DNA from: Vampirovibrio sp.
GTDB taxonomy: Bacteria; Cyanobacteriota; Vampirovibrionia; Vampirovibrionales; JAJTHC01
Length of the DNA: 64,000 nucleotides
Direction: 5' to 3'
NCBI GenBank assembly: GCA_024998755.1
Contig: JACEUU010000003.1
Span: 372,001-436,000, forward strand
The notes below the pieces were generated by a model that saw only the letters and a program-made list of their open reading frames with translations, searched no databases and was not told the origin of the DNA. Position numbers and translations under genes: made by a program. Of this stretch, positions 8,560 through 17,207 are shown piece after piece (within the stretch, counting starts at the first letter, position 1; each line of letters begins with the position of its first letter).

Positions 8560-8845
8560 TGGGGTTAATCGCTTCGGCCTAGGGCTTTTGTCAGGGGGAC
8601 TGCTGTTTGGCAGCCCCCCCGACACCCCCCCACAAATTCAAGGGGGCTCCACGCCCCCTTAAAAAACCCCTCTCAAGGGTTGATTTGTTTACACGCACGT
8701 TGAAAACAGGCTTGACCGGAAGCCAAAAGAGGGCTTCCTAATTGGTCTGCTTCGCTATGCTCGCACCAGCCTTTCTTCAACTGCCGATGGTTTGAAGCTA
8801 AAAATCCTAATAAAAGCTAGCAATAATGCGTGTTCCGCAGTATTG
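8560..8845 (+). repeat. Family B structured repeat, copy 1
   Basis: Intergenic unit with a G-run/C-run hairpin (GGGGGACTGC…GCAGCCCCCC), an inner perfect hairpin GGAAGCC (8718-8724)/GGCTTCC (8732-8738), an imperfect outer stem (8699-8712 with 8768-8781), and the block TGCTTCGCTATGCTCGCACC. Other copies are at 18886, 25118 and, inverted, 52265. It fills the gap between the thioredoxin-like gene and the Cys-cluster gene; no ORF is seen. Confidence 0.85.
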
Positions 8846-8848
8846 ATT

Positions 8849-9316
8849 TTAGTGAACTTTGGTGAGATGCCGTTTAGAAGGCACACCCAATTTCACAATA
8901 AGGTGTTTCACCGCTTCTGCCATTTGGCATCCTTGCGGAGAATCTGAAAAAAAGCTTTTGTAAAAGCACCCTTCACAATCTGCTTTACGAACAAAGCAGG
9001 CTACAGCAGAAGGACTCCATTGGCGGTAAGGGCCTACTTTTGCACCCGAAGCAACATCATCTTCCGCTTCATCGGCACAAACGGCATCGCCTTCCAATTC
9101 ATCAATGGCTAGAAAGGTCGAATTTACTGGCCGAGGCGGTACGCTTAGCTTCTTTTCCCATTCAGGTAAAACCGCTTCAATGGTTTCCTGTAACTGGGCA
9201 TTAACCTGTTGTTGCTTTAAAGCCCGAAATGAACGTTGCCCCCGTTCTGCTGGTAAAGGGCGTTTATTGGTAATAACTGTTACTGTTGATGAAACCGATT
9301 GCTGTTGAATAACCAC
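8849..9316 (-). CDS. Hypothetical protein with conserved-looking four-Cys C-terminal motif
   Basis: 155 aa, not assigned. The N-terminus is basic and helical (RGQRSFRALKQQQVNAQLQE); the middle is acidic. The C-terminal third holds a compact Cys cluster, CFVRKADCEGCFYKSFF followed by GCQM, spacing C-x6-C-x2-C-x13-C. It then runs into a helix, MAEAVKHLIVKLGVP. Four cysteines at this spacing suggest a metal (zinc or Fe-S) site. There is no signal peptide, so it is probably cytoplasmic. It is divergent from lipB across a 400-bp intergenic region. Confidence 0.6.
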   Translation of the reverse strand: MVIQQQSVSSTVTVITNKRPLPAERGQRSFRALKQQQVNAQLQETIEAVLPEWEKKLSVPPRPVNSTFLAIDELEGDAVCADEAEDDVASGAKVGPYRQWSPSAVACFVRKADCEGCFYKSFFSDSPQGCQMAEAVKHLIVKLGVPSKRHLTKVH

Positions 9317-9720
9317 GAAATCAAATACTCCTCATGAATCAATAATCAAAAAAACGGGTGTGTGAATCTAATATGGTGTGAATTAAACGGGGAATGATTA
9401 GTTTGTCATCAATGGCAAACCCCAGTTAATGAATAAGCGTCCATATAAAAAAGTAACCAAACAGAAAAATAAACTTTAAAAGTGTTTCAACGGACCATGT
9501 CAACGTGTACGCGAATATTTCACTTCCATCAACCTACAGAAAGGTCTACAATAAATAAAGAAACGGAACAATTCAACTTCGTAGACGCTAGATGAATAGT
9601 TAAACTGCAAATGCATTAGTAAAAAAACAACTGCATATACAACTTGTTTACTATTGTACTTGTTGCAAGTACATTTGAAAAGAGTCCTTCAAAAAAATTA
9701 ACCCTAAGGCTATTATCCTG
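9317..9720. other. Intergenic region between divergent genes, with one palindrome
   Basis: About 400 bp without a supported ORF. At 9655-9673 lies a palindrome, TGTACTTG-TTG-CAAGTACA, about 50 bp before the lipB start. It could be an operator or simply an AT-rich hairpin. Nothing else is recognised. Confidence 0.35.
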
Positions 9721-10446
9721 ATGGCTACCACGCCCTTTTTGTTATTAACTAAATACCCTTGGTGGTGCATTTATTTTTCTGAAGAAGCAAATTATAAAAG
9801 CATTTACACCTTACAACTAGTCATTCAAAAAAAAGTACAAGCGGGACTATTACCCAATATTATTTTATTGGGCAATCACCCACCAACGGTAACCTTGGGG
9901 AAAAAAACGAATATTCATCATATAAAAGAAATTCCATCTGATATACCCACGTTTGAAATTGAACGCGGAGGTAGTGTTACTTATCATTATCCTCAACAAG
10001 CGGTGGTGTACCCTATTTTCAAACTGCCTACCCCTAACGTCCACGGTATAGCTCGGTGGTTAGAAACCAGTTGGATAGAGGCTATTAGCCAAGCAGTCCC
10101 CCAGCCCCAAGGGCTACAAACCCTAGCATGCAAAGCCGGTTTATGGACAACCCACCCTGAACCCCAAAAACTAGGGGCTTTGGGGTTAGCCGTTAAGCAG
10201 TGGGTTACTTACCACGGCATAGCTATTAACATTGCGGGCGATGTTTCACCGTTTCAACACTGGATGCACCCTTGTGGGCTTGAAGAAACCACTATTACCA
10301 GTGTTCAAGCTTATTATGGTGGGCAACACCCTTTTCAAACGGCTAGCTTAGCCTTAGTAGGATGGCTAGCTTATTTGGAAAATCAGCAATACACAGTGCC
10401 AGAAAGAACCTTCACTGTAGCAGAATTTAACCGTAACTTCCTATAA
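9721..10446 (+). CDS. lipB: Octanoyltransferase (lipoate biosynthesis)
   Basis: 241 aa. LipB moves the octanoyl chain from ACP to lipoyl domains. Family features are PTVTLGKKT (about 55-63), ERGGSVTYH (81-89), the catalytic pair Lys150 (PQKLGALG) and Cys185 (HPCGL), and WVTYHGIAINI (161-171). The loop after RGGxxTyH reads YPQQ, where most LipB have GPGQ, a departure in an otherwise strict motif. No lipA is adjacent. The ribosome site before ATG 9721 is weak. Confidence 0.88.
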   Translation: MATTPFLLLTKYPWWCIYFSEEANYKSIYTLQLVIQKKVQAGLLPNIILLGNHPPTVTLGKKTNIHHIKEIPSDIPTFEIERGGSVTYHYPQQAVVYPIFKLPTPNVHGIARWLETSWIEAISQAVPQPQGLQTLACKAGLWTTHPEPQKLGALGLAVKQWVTYHGIAINIAGDVSPFQHWMHPCGLEETTITSVQAYYGGQHPFQTASLALVGWLAYLENQQYTVPERTFTVAEFNRNFL

Positions 10447-10539
10447 AGCATTGGAAAACGGTTATAAATTTCGTATAATGACTTCCCGAACGTATTTTTA
10501 TTTTTTAATAGACCTAATACACAAAGGACAATATATTCT

Positions 10540-12024
10540 ATGTTAAATCCTTATCAAACGACATTATTGGCTACTGCAACCGTTATTGGGCTTGGTATCA
10601 TCAACCCTGTATTTGCTAGTACGCCTGTTACCCCGTTAACGGAAGTAACCTTGTATAGCCAAGGTACTAGCTTGGTAAAAGAAACCAAGACCCTGACATT
10701 AGGTGCAGGTACAACCCAAACAGATTGGTCTATGTTGCCTACAGAAACCGATGCGTCTTCGTTTTTTATCAGGTTTCCTAAAACAACCAGCCCTGTTAGC
10801 TTGCTGGAACAAACCTTTAAAACCAATTGGCTAGATAGCAACACCTTATTACAAGCCAGTATTGGGCAAGCTGTTTTAATGCTAGACCCGCTGGCAGATA
10901 AGCACGCCACCCCCCCGAAACCAAAATATGTGAGCGTTACGTTAAAAAAGCTGTTGGGGTCTTACGCTTTGGTGGAATTACCTACCAGTAAACAAACCAT
11001 TGTAGTGCAGCAATCAGATATTTTGCCCAGAACGTTACCCGCTACGCTTAAAACAGACCCTACCTTGCAGCTTTCGCTACAAAGTGAAAAACCTCAAAGC
11101 GTAGAAGCACAATTGCTTTACCTAACCAACGGTTTAGGGTGGACGCCCAATTATGTGGCAACCCTAAACCCCAATGAAACGATTGATTTACAAGCGTGGG
11201 TTATCCTAACCAACAATACCGCTAAACGCTTTGAAAACACCAAATTGCACCTAGTAGCAGGCGAATTACGTCGGCAAAATAGCAACGAATATCAAAGTAG
11301 AGGGATGATGAAAGCTTATGCTGTTCCGCAAGCCGTGGGCATGGCAATGGCAGATGGGACGAGCTTTGAAACCGCTTCCCACGAACAATTGGGTGATTTG
11401 TACTTGTACGAATTACCTCATTTTGTAACGCTAAACCCCAATGAAACGAAGCAAGTGGGGCTATTTCAAGTTAATAGCTTACCAGTCAAACTACGGTATG
11501 TGTATAACCCGAATCCGGGGTATCAATGGTACGGGTATACAGATACCCGAGCCGATGCCGTTACCCAAGCTAAAACTCCTGTTAGCACCTTCTTAAAGCT
11601 AACGAATCCTTCTACAGGCGGTGTAGGGCAACCCCTACCATCGGGCTTAGTTCGGTTTTATCAAGCAGATTCTAAACAACGGTTACAGTTGGTTGGCGAA
11701 GAAAGTATATCGCACACGCCTGTTGGGGAATTTGCAACGGTTGAACTAGGTAAAGCGTTTGATGTTTTAGCTAGAAAAACGCAAACAAAATGGCATAGTA
11801 CCCCCAACTATCAAGAAGCTAACTACGAAGTGGTGTTAACCAATCGGAAAACCTTACCGGCTAGTGTGGAAGTTTACGAAAATCCTCAGGGTGATTGGGA
11901 ATTAACTAAAGAATCTATCAAGCCGGCTAATAGCAAGGCGGCTCCGTTGAAGTTTGTCGTAAATGTGCCAGCCAATGGCGAAACCAAATTAACTTACACC
12001 ATTAGAAATTGGATTAAAAGATAA
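10540..12024 (+). CDS. Secreted DUF4139-family protein
   Basis: 494 aa with an N-terminal signal peptide (hydrophobic residues ~8-26, ending VFA-S). The body matches the DUF4139 beta-rich family: an early LYSQGTSLVKETKTLTL strand, then LLYLTNGLGWTPNYVATLN, LQAWVILTNNTAKRFENTKLHLVAG, and a C-terminal NRKTLPASVEVYE…NGETKLTYTIR region. The biochemical role of the family is not established; these are extracytoplasmic proteins. A good ribosome site (AAAGGA) lies 12 nt before ATG. The downstream reductase gene begins 8 bp after the stop, so they may be co-transcribed. Confidence 0.85.
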   Translation: MLNPYQTTLLATATVIGLGIINPVFASTPVTPLTEVTLYSQGTSLVKETKTLTLGAGTTQTDWSMLPTETDASSFFIRFPKTTSPVSLLEQTFKTNWLDSNTLLQASIGQAVLMLDPLADKHATPPKPKYVSVTLKKLLGSYALVELPTSKQTIVVQQSDILPRTLPATLKTDPTLQLSLQSEKPQSVEAQLLYLTNGLGWTPNYVATLNPNETIDLQAWVILTNNTAKRFENTKLHLVAGELRRQNSNEYQSRGMMKAYAVPQAVGMAMADGTSFETASHEQLGDLYLYELPHFVTLNPNETKQVGLFQVNSLPVKLRYVYNPNPGYQWYGYTDTRADAVTQAKTPVSTFLKLTNPSTGGVGQPLPSGLVRFYQADSKQRLQLVGEESISHTPVGEFATVELGKAFDVLARKTQTKWHSTPNYQEANYEVVLTNRKTLPASVEVYENPQGDWELTKESIKPANSKAAPLKFVVNVPANGETKLTYTIRNWIKR

Positions 12025-12032
12025 GGGGTTCA

Positions 12033-12731
12033 ATGCTTAAAGTAATAGCCTGTTTGGCAAGTTCCCTTGATGGTAAAATTACCGCTGCCCAGCTTGACCC
12101 GTCTGATTGGGTGAAGCTGGGCACTGTGGCAGATTTAAATCGGTTATTTACGGTGCGTAACCAAGCAGATGCTATTTTGTGTGGTCTAACCACCTTCAAT
12201 GCGTGGGCTGGGGTTCGGTGGAGCTTAGTACAGCAAAACCAGCCTGAAGCAGACCGAATAGCTAAAACCCATATTGTGCTGACCAATTCTTGGCAATTTA
12301 TGCCCCAAGCGTTGAAAGTTTTAGAAAATTGGCAACCCCATTGGCAACCGTTTATTATTGTTTCTAACACCCCCCCTCCTTCAGTTGTAGATGCCCTGTT
12401 AAAGGCTAATAGTAACGTTATTTGGCTGAATCTTCCTCATGGTAATAATTCGCTGAATGCCTTAATGGAGTGGCTTGTAGTTAACTACAAGGTTAAAACC
12501 CTGTTGGTTGAAGGGGGCGGGCAAGTGGTTGAACAATTTTTGAAGGCTCAACTCCTACAGGTGTTGTATTTAACCATTACTCCTTGGTTAATTGGTGGGC
12601 ATCAAACACCCAGTCTGGTAGGGGGTGAAGGTTTCACTAAAGGCACTTTTCCCAAGCTACAATGGCAAAGCGTTGAACCCGTCGGTGATGAGTTGTTTGT
12701 TCAGGCTACGATTATTTATCCTAAAAATTAA
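12033..12731 (+). CDS. RibD C-terminal-domain (DHFR-like) reductase
   Basis: 232 aa. It resembles the reductase half of RibD: ASSLDGKITAA near the start (substrate/NADPH region), DAILCGLTTF near residue 50, and LLVEGGGQVVEQFL near residue 160, the diagnostic G-G-G motif. There is no deaminase domain, so it is either the reductase part of riboflavin synthesis or a relative acting on another pterin or pyrimidine. It follows the DUF4139 gene by 8 bp with AAGGGG as ribosome site. No other rib genes are visible, so the pathway assignment is uncertain. Confidence 0.8.
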   Translation: MLKVIACLASSLDGKITAAQLDPSDWVKLGTVADLNRLFTVRNQADAILCGLTTFNAWAGVRWSLVQQNQPEADRIAKTHIVLTNSWQFMPQALKVLENWQPHWQPFIIVSNTPPPSVVDALLKANSNVIWLNLPHGNNSLNALMEWLVVNYKVKTLLVEGGGQVVEQFLKAQLLQVLYLTITPWLIGGHQTPSLVGGEGFTKGTFPKLQWQSVEPVGDELFVQATIIYPKN

Positions 12732-12823
12732 AAAATCCCCTTCAGAATGTTTCTTAATGAACCGATAGGATTGATTAAAGGGTCTAATTGAATTAAATAA
12801 GACGAATAAGGATGCTTAATAGA

Positions 12824-13447
12824 ATGAAAAAAACAACTTTTTTTAAAGGCTTTACACTGGTTGAGGTATTAATTTCTTTGGGGATTGTTGGCATATTAGG
12901 GGCTTTAGTTGTACCTAGCTTACTTAATAATATTGAGGAACAACGATTAAAAGCCCAAGCAAAAGGAGGCTATTCCACCTTGTTGCAGGCGTTGGATTTG
13001 CTGAGTAACGATTGGGAAGGTGAATTAGCCGCCGATAGGCTAGGCGTAGACCCTAGAGCCAATACGGATACCGCTGGTGTGTTTGCTAATTTAAGTTATC
13101 GTATTAAATCAGTGGCTCGTTCTACAACGGCAGCAGGTTCAGCAGCACTTCGTCCTGGGATAACAGAACCTGTGGCTTTAACGAATATTCTTGTATTGCC
13201 TAACAATGTGATGTTTATGAGCATTACTCGTGGTGCTGCCGCAAGTACATTAAATATTGATATCAATGGGGTTAATGGTCCTAATATAGTCGGTACCGAT
13301 ATATTTCCAATACAGTTTAATTATACACCTAACCCTACCGTAACACCTGCTGGTAACACGATTAGTGCGTTTGATGCTCGAATTTCAGATACATTGACTG
13401 CCGCACAAATTGCCAGATGGCATACGTTGACTGATACAGGTGTTTAA
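12824..13447 (+). CDS. Type IV pilin-like (prepilin) protein
   Basis: About 207 aa from ATG 12824, preferred over ATG 12812 because AAGGA sits next to the earlier ATG and 11 nt before the later one. The N-terminus is a class III prepilin signal: a short basic leader (MKKTTFFKG), then FTLVEVLISLGIVGILGAL with Glu at +5, a methylation/assembly site. The globular part is Thr/Ala/Asn-rich with no Cys. It is a probable pseudopilin or minor pilin. It stands alone, with no pil or gsp genes in the window. A terminator follows. Confidence 0.85.
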   Translation: MKKTTFFKGFTLVEVLISLGIVGILGALVVPSLLNNIEEQRLKAQAKGGYSTLLQALDLLSNDWEGELAADRLGVDPRANTDTAGVFANLSYRIKSVARSTTAAGSAALRPGITEPVALTNILVLPNNVMFMSITRGAAASTLNIDINGVNGPNIVGTDIFPIQFNYTPNPTVTPAGNTISAFDARISDTLTAAQIARWHTLTDTGV

Positions 13448-13473
13448 CGTTTTTTAACACTCACCAATTGACG

Positions 13474-13523
13474 AAAAAGTCTTTTATTGCTACAATTATA
13501 GTGTAGTGCTAAAAGACTTTTTT
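13474..13523 (+). terminator. Intrinsic terminator after the prepilin gene
   Basis: Stem AAAAGTCTTTTA (13475-13486) pairs with TAAAAGACTTTT (from 13510), with an inner CTACA/TGTAG pair and a T6 run. Confidence 0.7.
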
Positions 13524-13658
13524 GTTTCTGTATTTTCTTGTTCTCATTCTCGTTGAATTTTTTTATTGTTTTGTTAAGCTAACCGCCGTTGTATAGCGGG
13601 TTCGTTGTTTTGTAAATTTTTCATACCTCTCCAAAGTCTATCAGGAGCTATAGTACCC

Positions 13659-14417
13659 ATGAAACCCTCTTTTTCAGCCTATCTAGGTAATAATAATCCA
13701 CAAAAAAAAATAGTACCTCAACAAGCTGAAGTGTTGCAAGCTTTTGCAAAGGCTACCCATTCAACTAATACTAAACAACAAAATGATGCGTGGCAATCTC
13801 TCAAGAAATGGGTACAGAAGCGTCTTTATCCTTGGTTAACCCAGTATTCCCCTATTGCAGATGAATTAGCCCAAGAAGGGTTAATAACCTTGTGGCTGAC
13901 CCTGAAAAATAATCCGCTTCAATCGGATTCAAATCCTGCTACCTATTTAGCCTACTATTGGCAAATGGTTTCTGCTTTAGAACAAAAAGCCCGTACTATT
14001 AGTCAAAAAGAAATTAGGCATTGGCATAAGCAAGCCCATTTTAATACAAATAATAACGATGAGTCTTCAGCACAAGCGTGGGAAGAACAAGTGTATTTTC
14101 ATAGCCAACAATTGCAATCCGCCCCAGCGTTGAAGGCATTAGATGCTGAAATTGGCGATATTGCCCAGTGCATTACCCACCTATTTAATCAGCTCAAAAA
14201 ACGAGCCAGCTTAGGAGAAAAAGCCATTTGGTTTTTGAAAAAACGCTTTCATTTAGATGACGTGCCAAGTTTGCCTGCTTCTGCTACTATCGAAGATTCA
14301 TCGTTCCAAAGAACCATTGCTCAAGAATTAGGTATTAGTCAACAAGCTGTTTCTCATTATGAAAAGCGATTGTTAAAACAGTGTCAACACTGGTTAATGC
14401 CTTATTGCCCTTTTTAA
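13659..14417 (+). CDS. Sigma-70-like RNA polymerase sigma factor, divergent
   Basis: About 252 aa from ATG 13659, which has CAGGAG upstream; an earlier in-frame start at 13605 lacks one. A region-2-like helix is seen around ELAQEGLITLWLTLKNN and YLAYYWQMVSALEQKARTIS, the -10 recognition area. A region-4-like helix-turn-helix lies at the C-terminus: IAQELGISQQAVSHYEKRLLKQC. The domain order fits a group 3/4 sigma factor, but the spacing is unusual and no anti-sigma gene is adjacent. It might be lineage-specific; the regulon is unknown. Confidence 0.65.
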   Translation: MKPSFSAYLGNNNPQKKIVPQQAEVLQAFAKATHSTNTKQQNDAWQSLKKWVQKRLYPWLTQYSPIADELAQEGLITLWLTLKNNPLQSDSNPATYLAYYWQMVSALEQKARTISQKEIRHWHKQAHFNTNNNDESSAQAWEEQVYFHSQQLQSAPALKALDAEIGDIAQCITHLFNQLKKRASLGEKAIWFLKKRFHLDDVPSLPASATIEDSSFQRTIAQELGISQQAVSHYEKRLLKQCQHWLMPYCPF

Positions 14418-14542
14418 CAAAAATACGATGACTAATGGACTTTGAAAGGTTGCTTATCATCTCGGTTCAAAAAAACGCTAAACTGGTATTAGTATTAACC
14501 GAGTATTGATGTTGTACTGACCGAGGAGTAACCCATTTTCAT

Positions 14543-14824
14543 ATGAATACGACTGTTTTAGTTTTTTTAAAATCCTTAGCTACCCCTATTGTGCTGTTTA
14601 CGGAAAATCCGCAACAAACTTATGATGAATTGAGAGAGATTTTAAAATCTGCACACACTAATAGCCCTAAATTAATTGAAAAACAGACCATCGGGCCTTT
14701 AAAGTTTGTTACTTTTTGGGATACGCAGCTAGCAGGTTTTGCCTTACAAGTAGATCCTAGTCAACCAACGCCACCTATGGCTAAGAAAACAACTTTATCT
14801 CCTCCCAAGCCAACACTTCAATAA
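14543..14824 (+). CDS. Small hypothetical protein
   Basis: 93 aa, not recognised. A soluble alpha/beta-looking N-terminal part (TTVLVFLKSLATPIVLFTENPQQTYDELREILKSA) is followed by FVTFWDTQLAGFALQVD and a Pro/Lys-rich tail. It lies 125 bp after the sigma-like gene and is closed by a strong bidirectional terminator. The ordered core favours a real gene. Function unknown. Confidence 0.5.
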   Translation: MNTTVLVFLKSLATPIVLFTENPQQTYDELREILKSAHTNSPKLIEKQTIGPLKFVTFWDTQLAGFALQVDPSQPTPPMAKKTTLSPPKPTLQ

Positions 14825-14852
14825 CTAGCTATTATTTAGTACTCACTCACAC

Positions 14853-14893
14853 TTCAAGCCCCCTTTCTTACAAAGTATGAAAGGGGGCTTGAA
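14853..14893. terminator. Bidirectional terminator hairpin
   Basis: Perfect 15-bp arms TTCAAGCCCCCTTTC (14853-14867) and GAAAGGGGGCTTGAA (14879-14893), placed between convergent genes (14543 plus and aconitase minus). Confidence 0.8.
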
Positions 14894-14909
14894 ATATAAA
14901 GTTATAAGA

Positions 14910-17207
14910 TTAAACTAAGGCTGGAGCTGGTACGTTTGCAGCGTTTATGGCTGAACCCGCCTTAAACCACCGTACTTGTTCGGCTGAAAACGTATGCTTT
15001 AGCTGAATAGTTACTTGTGAGCCATCCGCTTTTTTAACCACGGCTTCCACTAGTTGATTTGGGGCAAATGCCTTCAAATTCAACAAGCTGATGGTATCAC
15101 CCTTGGTAATTTGATTATAATCGGCGGTGCTTGCAAAGGTCAACGCTAAAATGCCTTGCTTCTTCAAGTTGGTTTCATGAATTCTAGCAAAACTTCTAGC
15201 AATAACCGCCTTCACACCCAAAAACCGAGGGCACATGGCAGCGTGTTCACGGCTAGAGCCTTCACCGTAGTTTTCATCGCCCACAATGATAGACCCACCC
15301 ACGGCGGTCTTCAGTTCTTTGGCTTTCAACGCCCAAGCAGATGCCCCACGTTCCACACCACAAACCACCATTTTAATGGCATCGGCTGGTTTGCCTGTAG
15401 AAGCATCTACCGCTGTTAGCAACATATTGTGTGAAATGCCACTTAAATGCCCACGCAAGGGCAACCAATCCTTCCCTGCAGGGGAAATATGGTCGGTTGT
15501 GGTTTGCCCTTGCGTTTTAACCAACACGGGGATATTCACCACGTCGTTACCATCCCATGCTTTAAACGGCTCCAGCAATTCTAACCGATTACTATCAGGG
15601 GCAACGTTCACTTTTAAACCTTCACGGTTTGCAGGCGGTTCATCAAAACCATCCCATGAAATAACAAACCCATTTTCAGGAATATCAGGGGCAGTAGGGG
15701 GAACCAACGTAATGCCTTCAACGCTATCGGTTAATGGGTTAAACAGGGTAGAGCCCGTCAACGCTGCAATAAACACTAATTCAGGGCTACCAATAAAGGA
15801 AAGCGTGCCTGCATTACCGTCATTCCGTTTTGGGAAGTTACGGTTGAATGAGGTGATAATGGCATTGACTTGCCCAACAGGCATATCGCTTCTATCCCAG
15901 TTACCAATACAAGGCCCGCAAGCATTAGCCAACACGGTAGCCCCTAGTTCTTCAAAAATAGCGAGTTGTCCATTGGCTTTAATGGTTTCAAAAACTTGAA
16001 TAGACCCCGGTGTGATGAGCAATTTGGTTTTCAATTTCAACCCAGCAGCAATGGCTTGCCGAGCAATAGAAGCACACCGCTCTAAATCTTCATAACTAGA
16101 GTTGGTGCAAGACCCAATCAATGCAGCACTGTAGGTTTCTGGCCAAGCTTCTGCTTTAATTTCTTTAGAAAAAGCGGAAATAGCTCTTGCTCTATCAGGC
16201 GAATGGGGACCTACCACATAAGGTTCTAGGGCGTCTAAGTCAATTTCAATGATTTCATCAAAATAAGCGGAAGGGTTAGCGTAAGTAGCAGCATCGCCCC
16301 GTAAATCGGTCGCATAAGCATCGGCTAAATCCGCAATTTCAGCCCGTTCAGTGGCACGCAAATACCGCCCCATAGATTCATCATAAGCGAATAACGAACA
16401 GGTAGCTCCTAGTTCCGCACCCATGTTGGTGATGGTGGCTTTACCCGTACAGCTCATGGCGGTTGCCCCTTCGCCGTAGTATTCTACAATTTTGTTAGTA
16501 CCACCTTTGGTGGTCATCAATTCCAACACTTTTAAAATCACATCTTTCGGAGCAGTCCACCCTGAAAGTTTGCCTTTCAAGTGGATACCTACCAATTTAG
16601 GGCATTTTACTTCCCAAGGTAAGCCTGCCATCGTATCAGCAGCATCTGCACCACCTACGCCAATGGCTGCCATGCCTAAACCACCTGCGTTAGGCGTGTG
16701 GCTATCGGTTCCAATCATCAAGCCCCCAGGGAAGGCGTATTTTTCTAGCACCACTTGGTGAATAATACCACTACCAGGTTTCCAAAAACCCATGCCATAT
16801 TTGGCTGCTGCAGAGCGTAAAAATTCGTAAACTTCACGGTTTTCATTAATAGCCCGTTCCATATCGCCTTCAGCACCGCCTTGAGCCCGAATGAGGTGGT
16901 CACAATGGACGGTTGAAGGTACGGCTACAGTAGGGCGATTAGCCTGCATAAACTGGAGAATCGCCATTTGAGCCGTAGCGTCTTGCATAGCCACACGGTC
17001 TGGGTTAAGGGCTAGCATACTTTCGCCCCGTGCCACGGTGGAAAAATCAAAAGACGCATCAGCGTGGGAAATCCAGATTTTTTCAGCGGTGGTTAAAGCC
17101 TCTTTGCCTAAGGCTTTTTTGGCTTTTTCAAATTTGCCAGCCAAGCTTTCATAGTGTTTTTTTACCAAGTTTACACGGTTTTCATGGGTATCTAAGCTCA
17201 TCATCAT
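14910..17207 (-). CDS. acn: Aconitate hydratase (mitochondrial-type)
   Basis: 765 aa, the length of the mitochondrial-like aconitase subfamily. It isomerises citrate to isocitrate through a [4Fe-4S] cluster. The three cluster Cys are visible: GSCTNSSYED (about residue 385) and ACGPCIGNW (about 448). Other family blocks are VPSTVHCDHLI near 98, GTDSHTPNAGG near 167, FNRNFPKRNDG, and the C-terminal swivel domain with GDENYGEGSSREHAA. It begins with three tandem ATGs. It is a single gene with its own terminator; no other TCA genes are adjacent. Confidence 0.96.
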   Translation of the reverse strand: MMMSLDTHENRVNLVKKHYESLAGKFEKAKKALGKEALTTAEKIWISHADASFDFSTVARGESMLALNPDRVAMQDATAQMAILQFMQANRPTVAVPSTVHCDHLIRAQGGAEGDMERAINENREVYEFLRSAAAKYGMGFWKPGSGIIHQVVLEKYAFPGGLMIGTDSHTPNAGGLGMAAIGVGGADAADTMAGLPWEVKCPKLVGIHLKGKLSGWTAPKDVILKVLELMTTKGGTNKIVEYYGEGATAMSCTGKATITNMGAELGATCSLFAYDESMGRYLRATERAEIADLADAYATDLRGDAATYANPSAYFDEIIEIDLDALEPYVVGPHSPDRARAISAFSKEIKAEAWPETYSAALIGSCTNSSYEDLERCASIARQAIAAGLKLKTKLLITPGSIQVFETIKANGQLAIFEELGATVLANACGPCIGNWDRSDMPVGQVNAIITSFNRNFPKRNDGNAGTLSFIGSPELVFIAALTGSTLFNPLTDSVEGITLVPPTAPDIPENGFVISWDGFDEPPANREGLKVNVAPDSNRLELLEPFKAWDGNDVVNIPVLVKTQGQTTTDHISPAGKDWLPLRGHLSGISHNMLLTAVDASTGKPADAIKMVVCGVERGASAWALKAKELKTAVGGSIIVGDENYGEGSSREHAAMCPRFLGVKAVIARSFARIHETNLKKQGILALTFASTADYNQITKGDTISLLNLKAFAPNQLVEAVVKKADGSQVTIQLKHTFSAEQVRWFKAGSAINAANVPAPALV

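Noticed and set aside
15286-15999. 237-aa plus-strand frame within aconitase
   Set aside because: Antisense to acn in a region of firm family match; no start site or family likeness.
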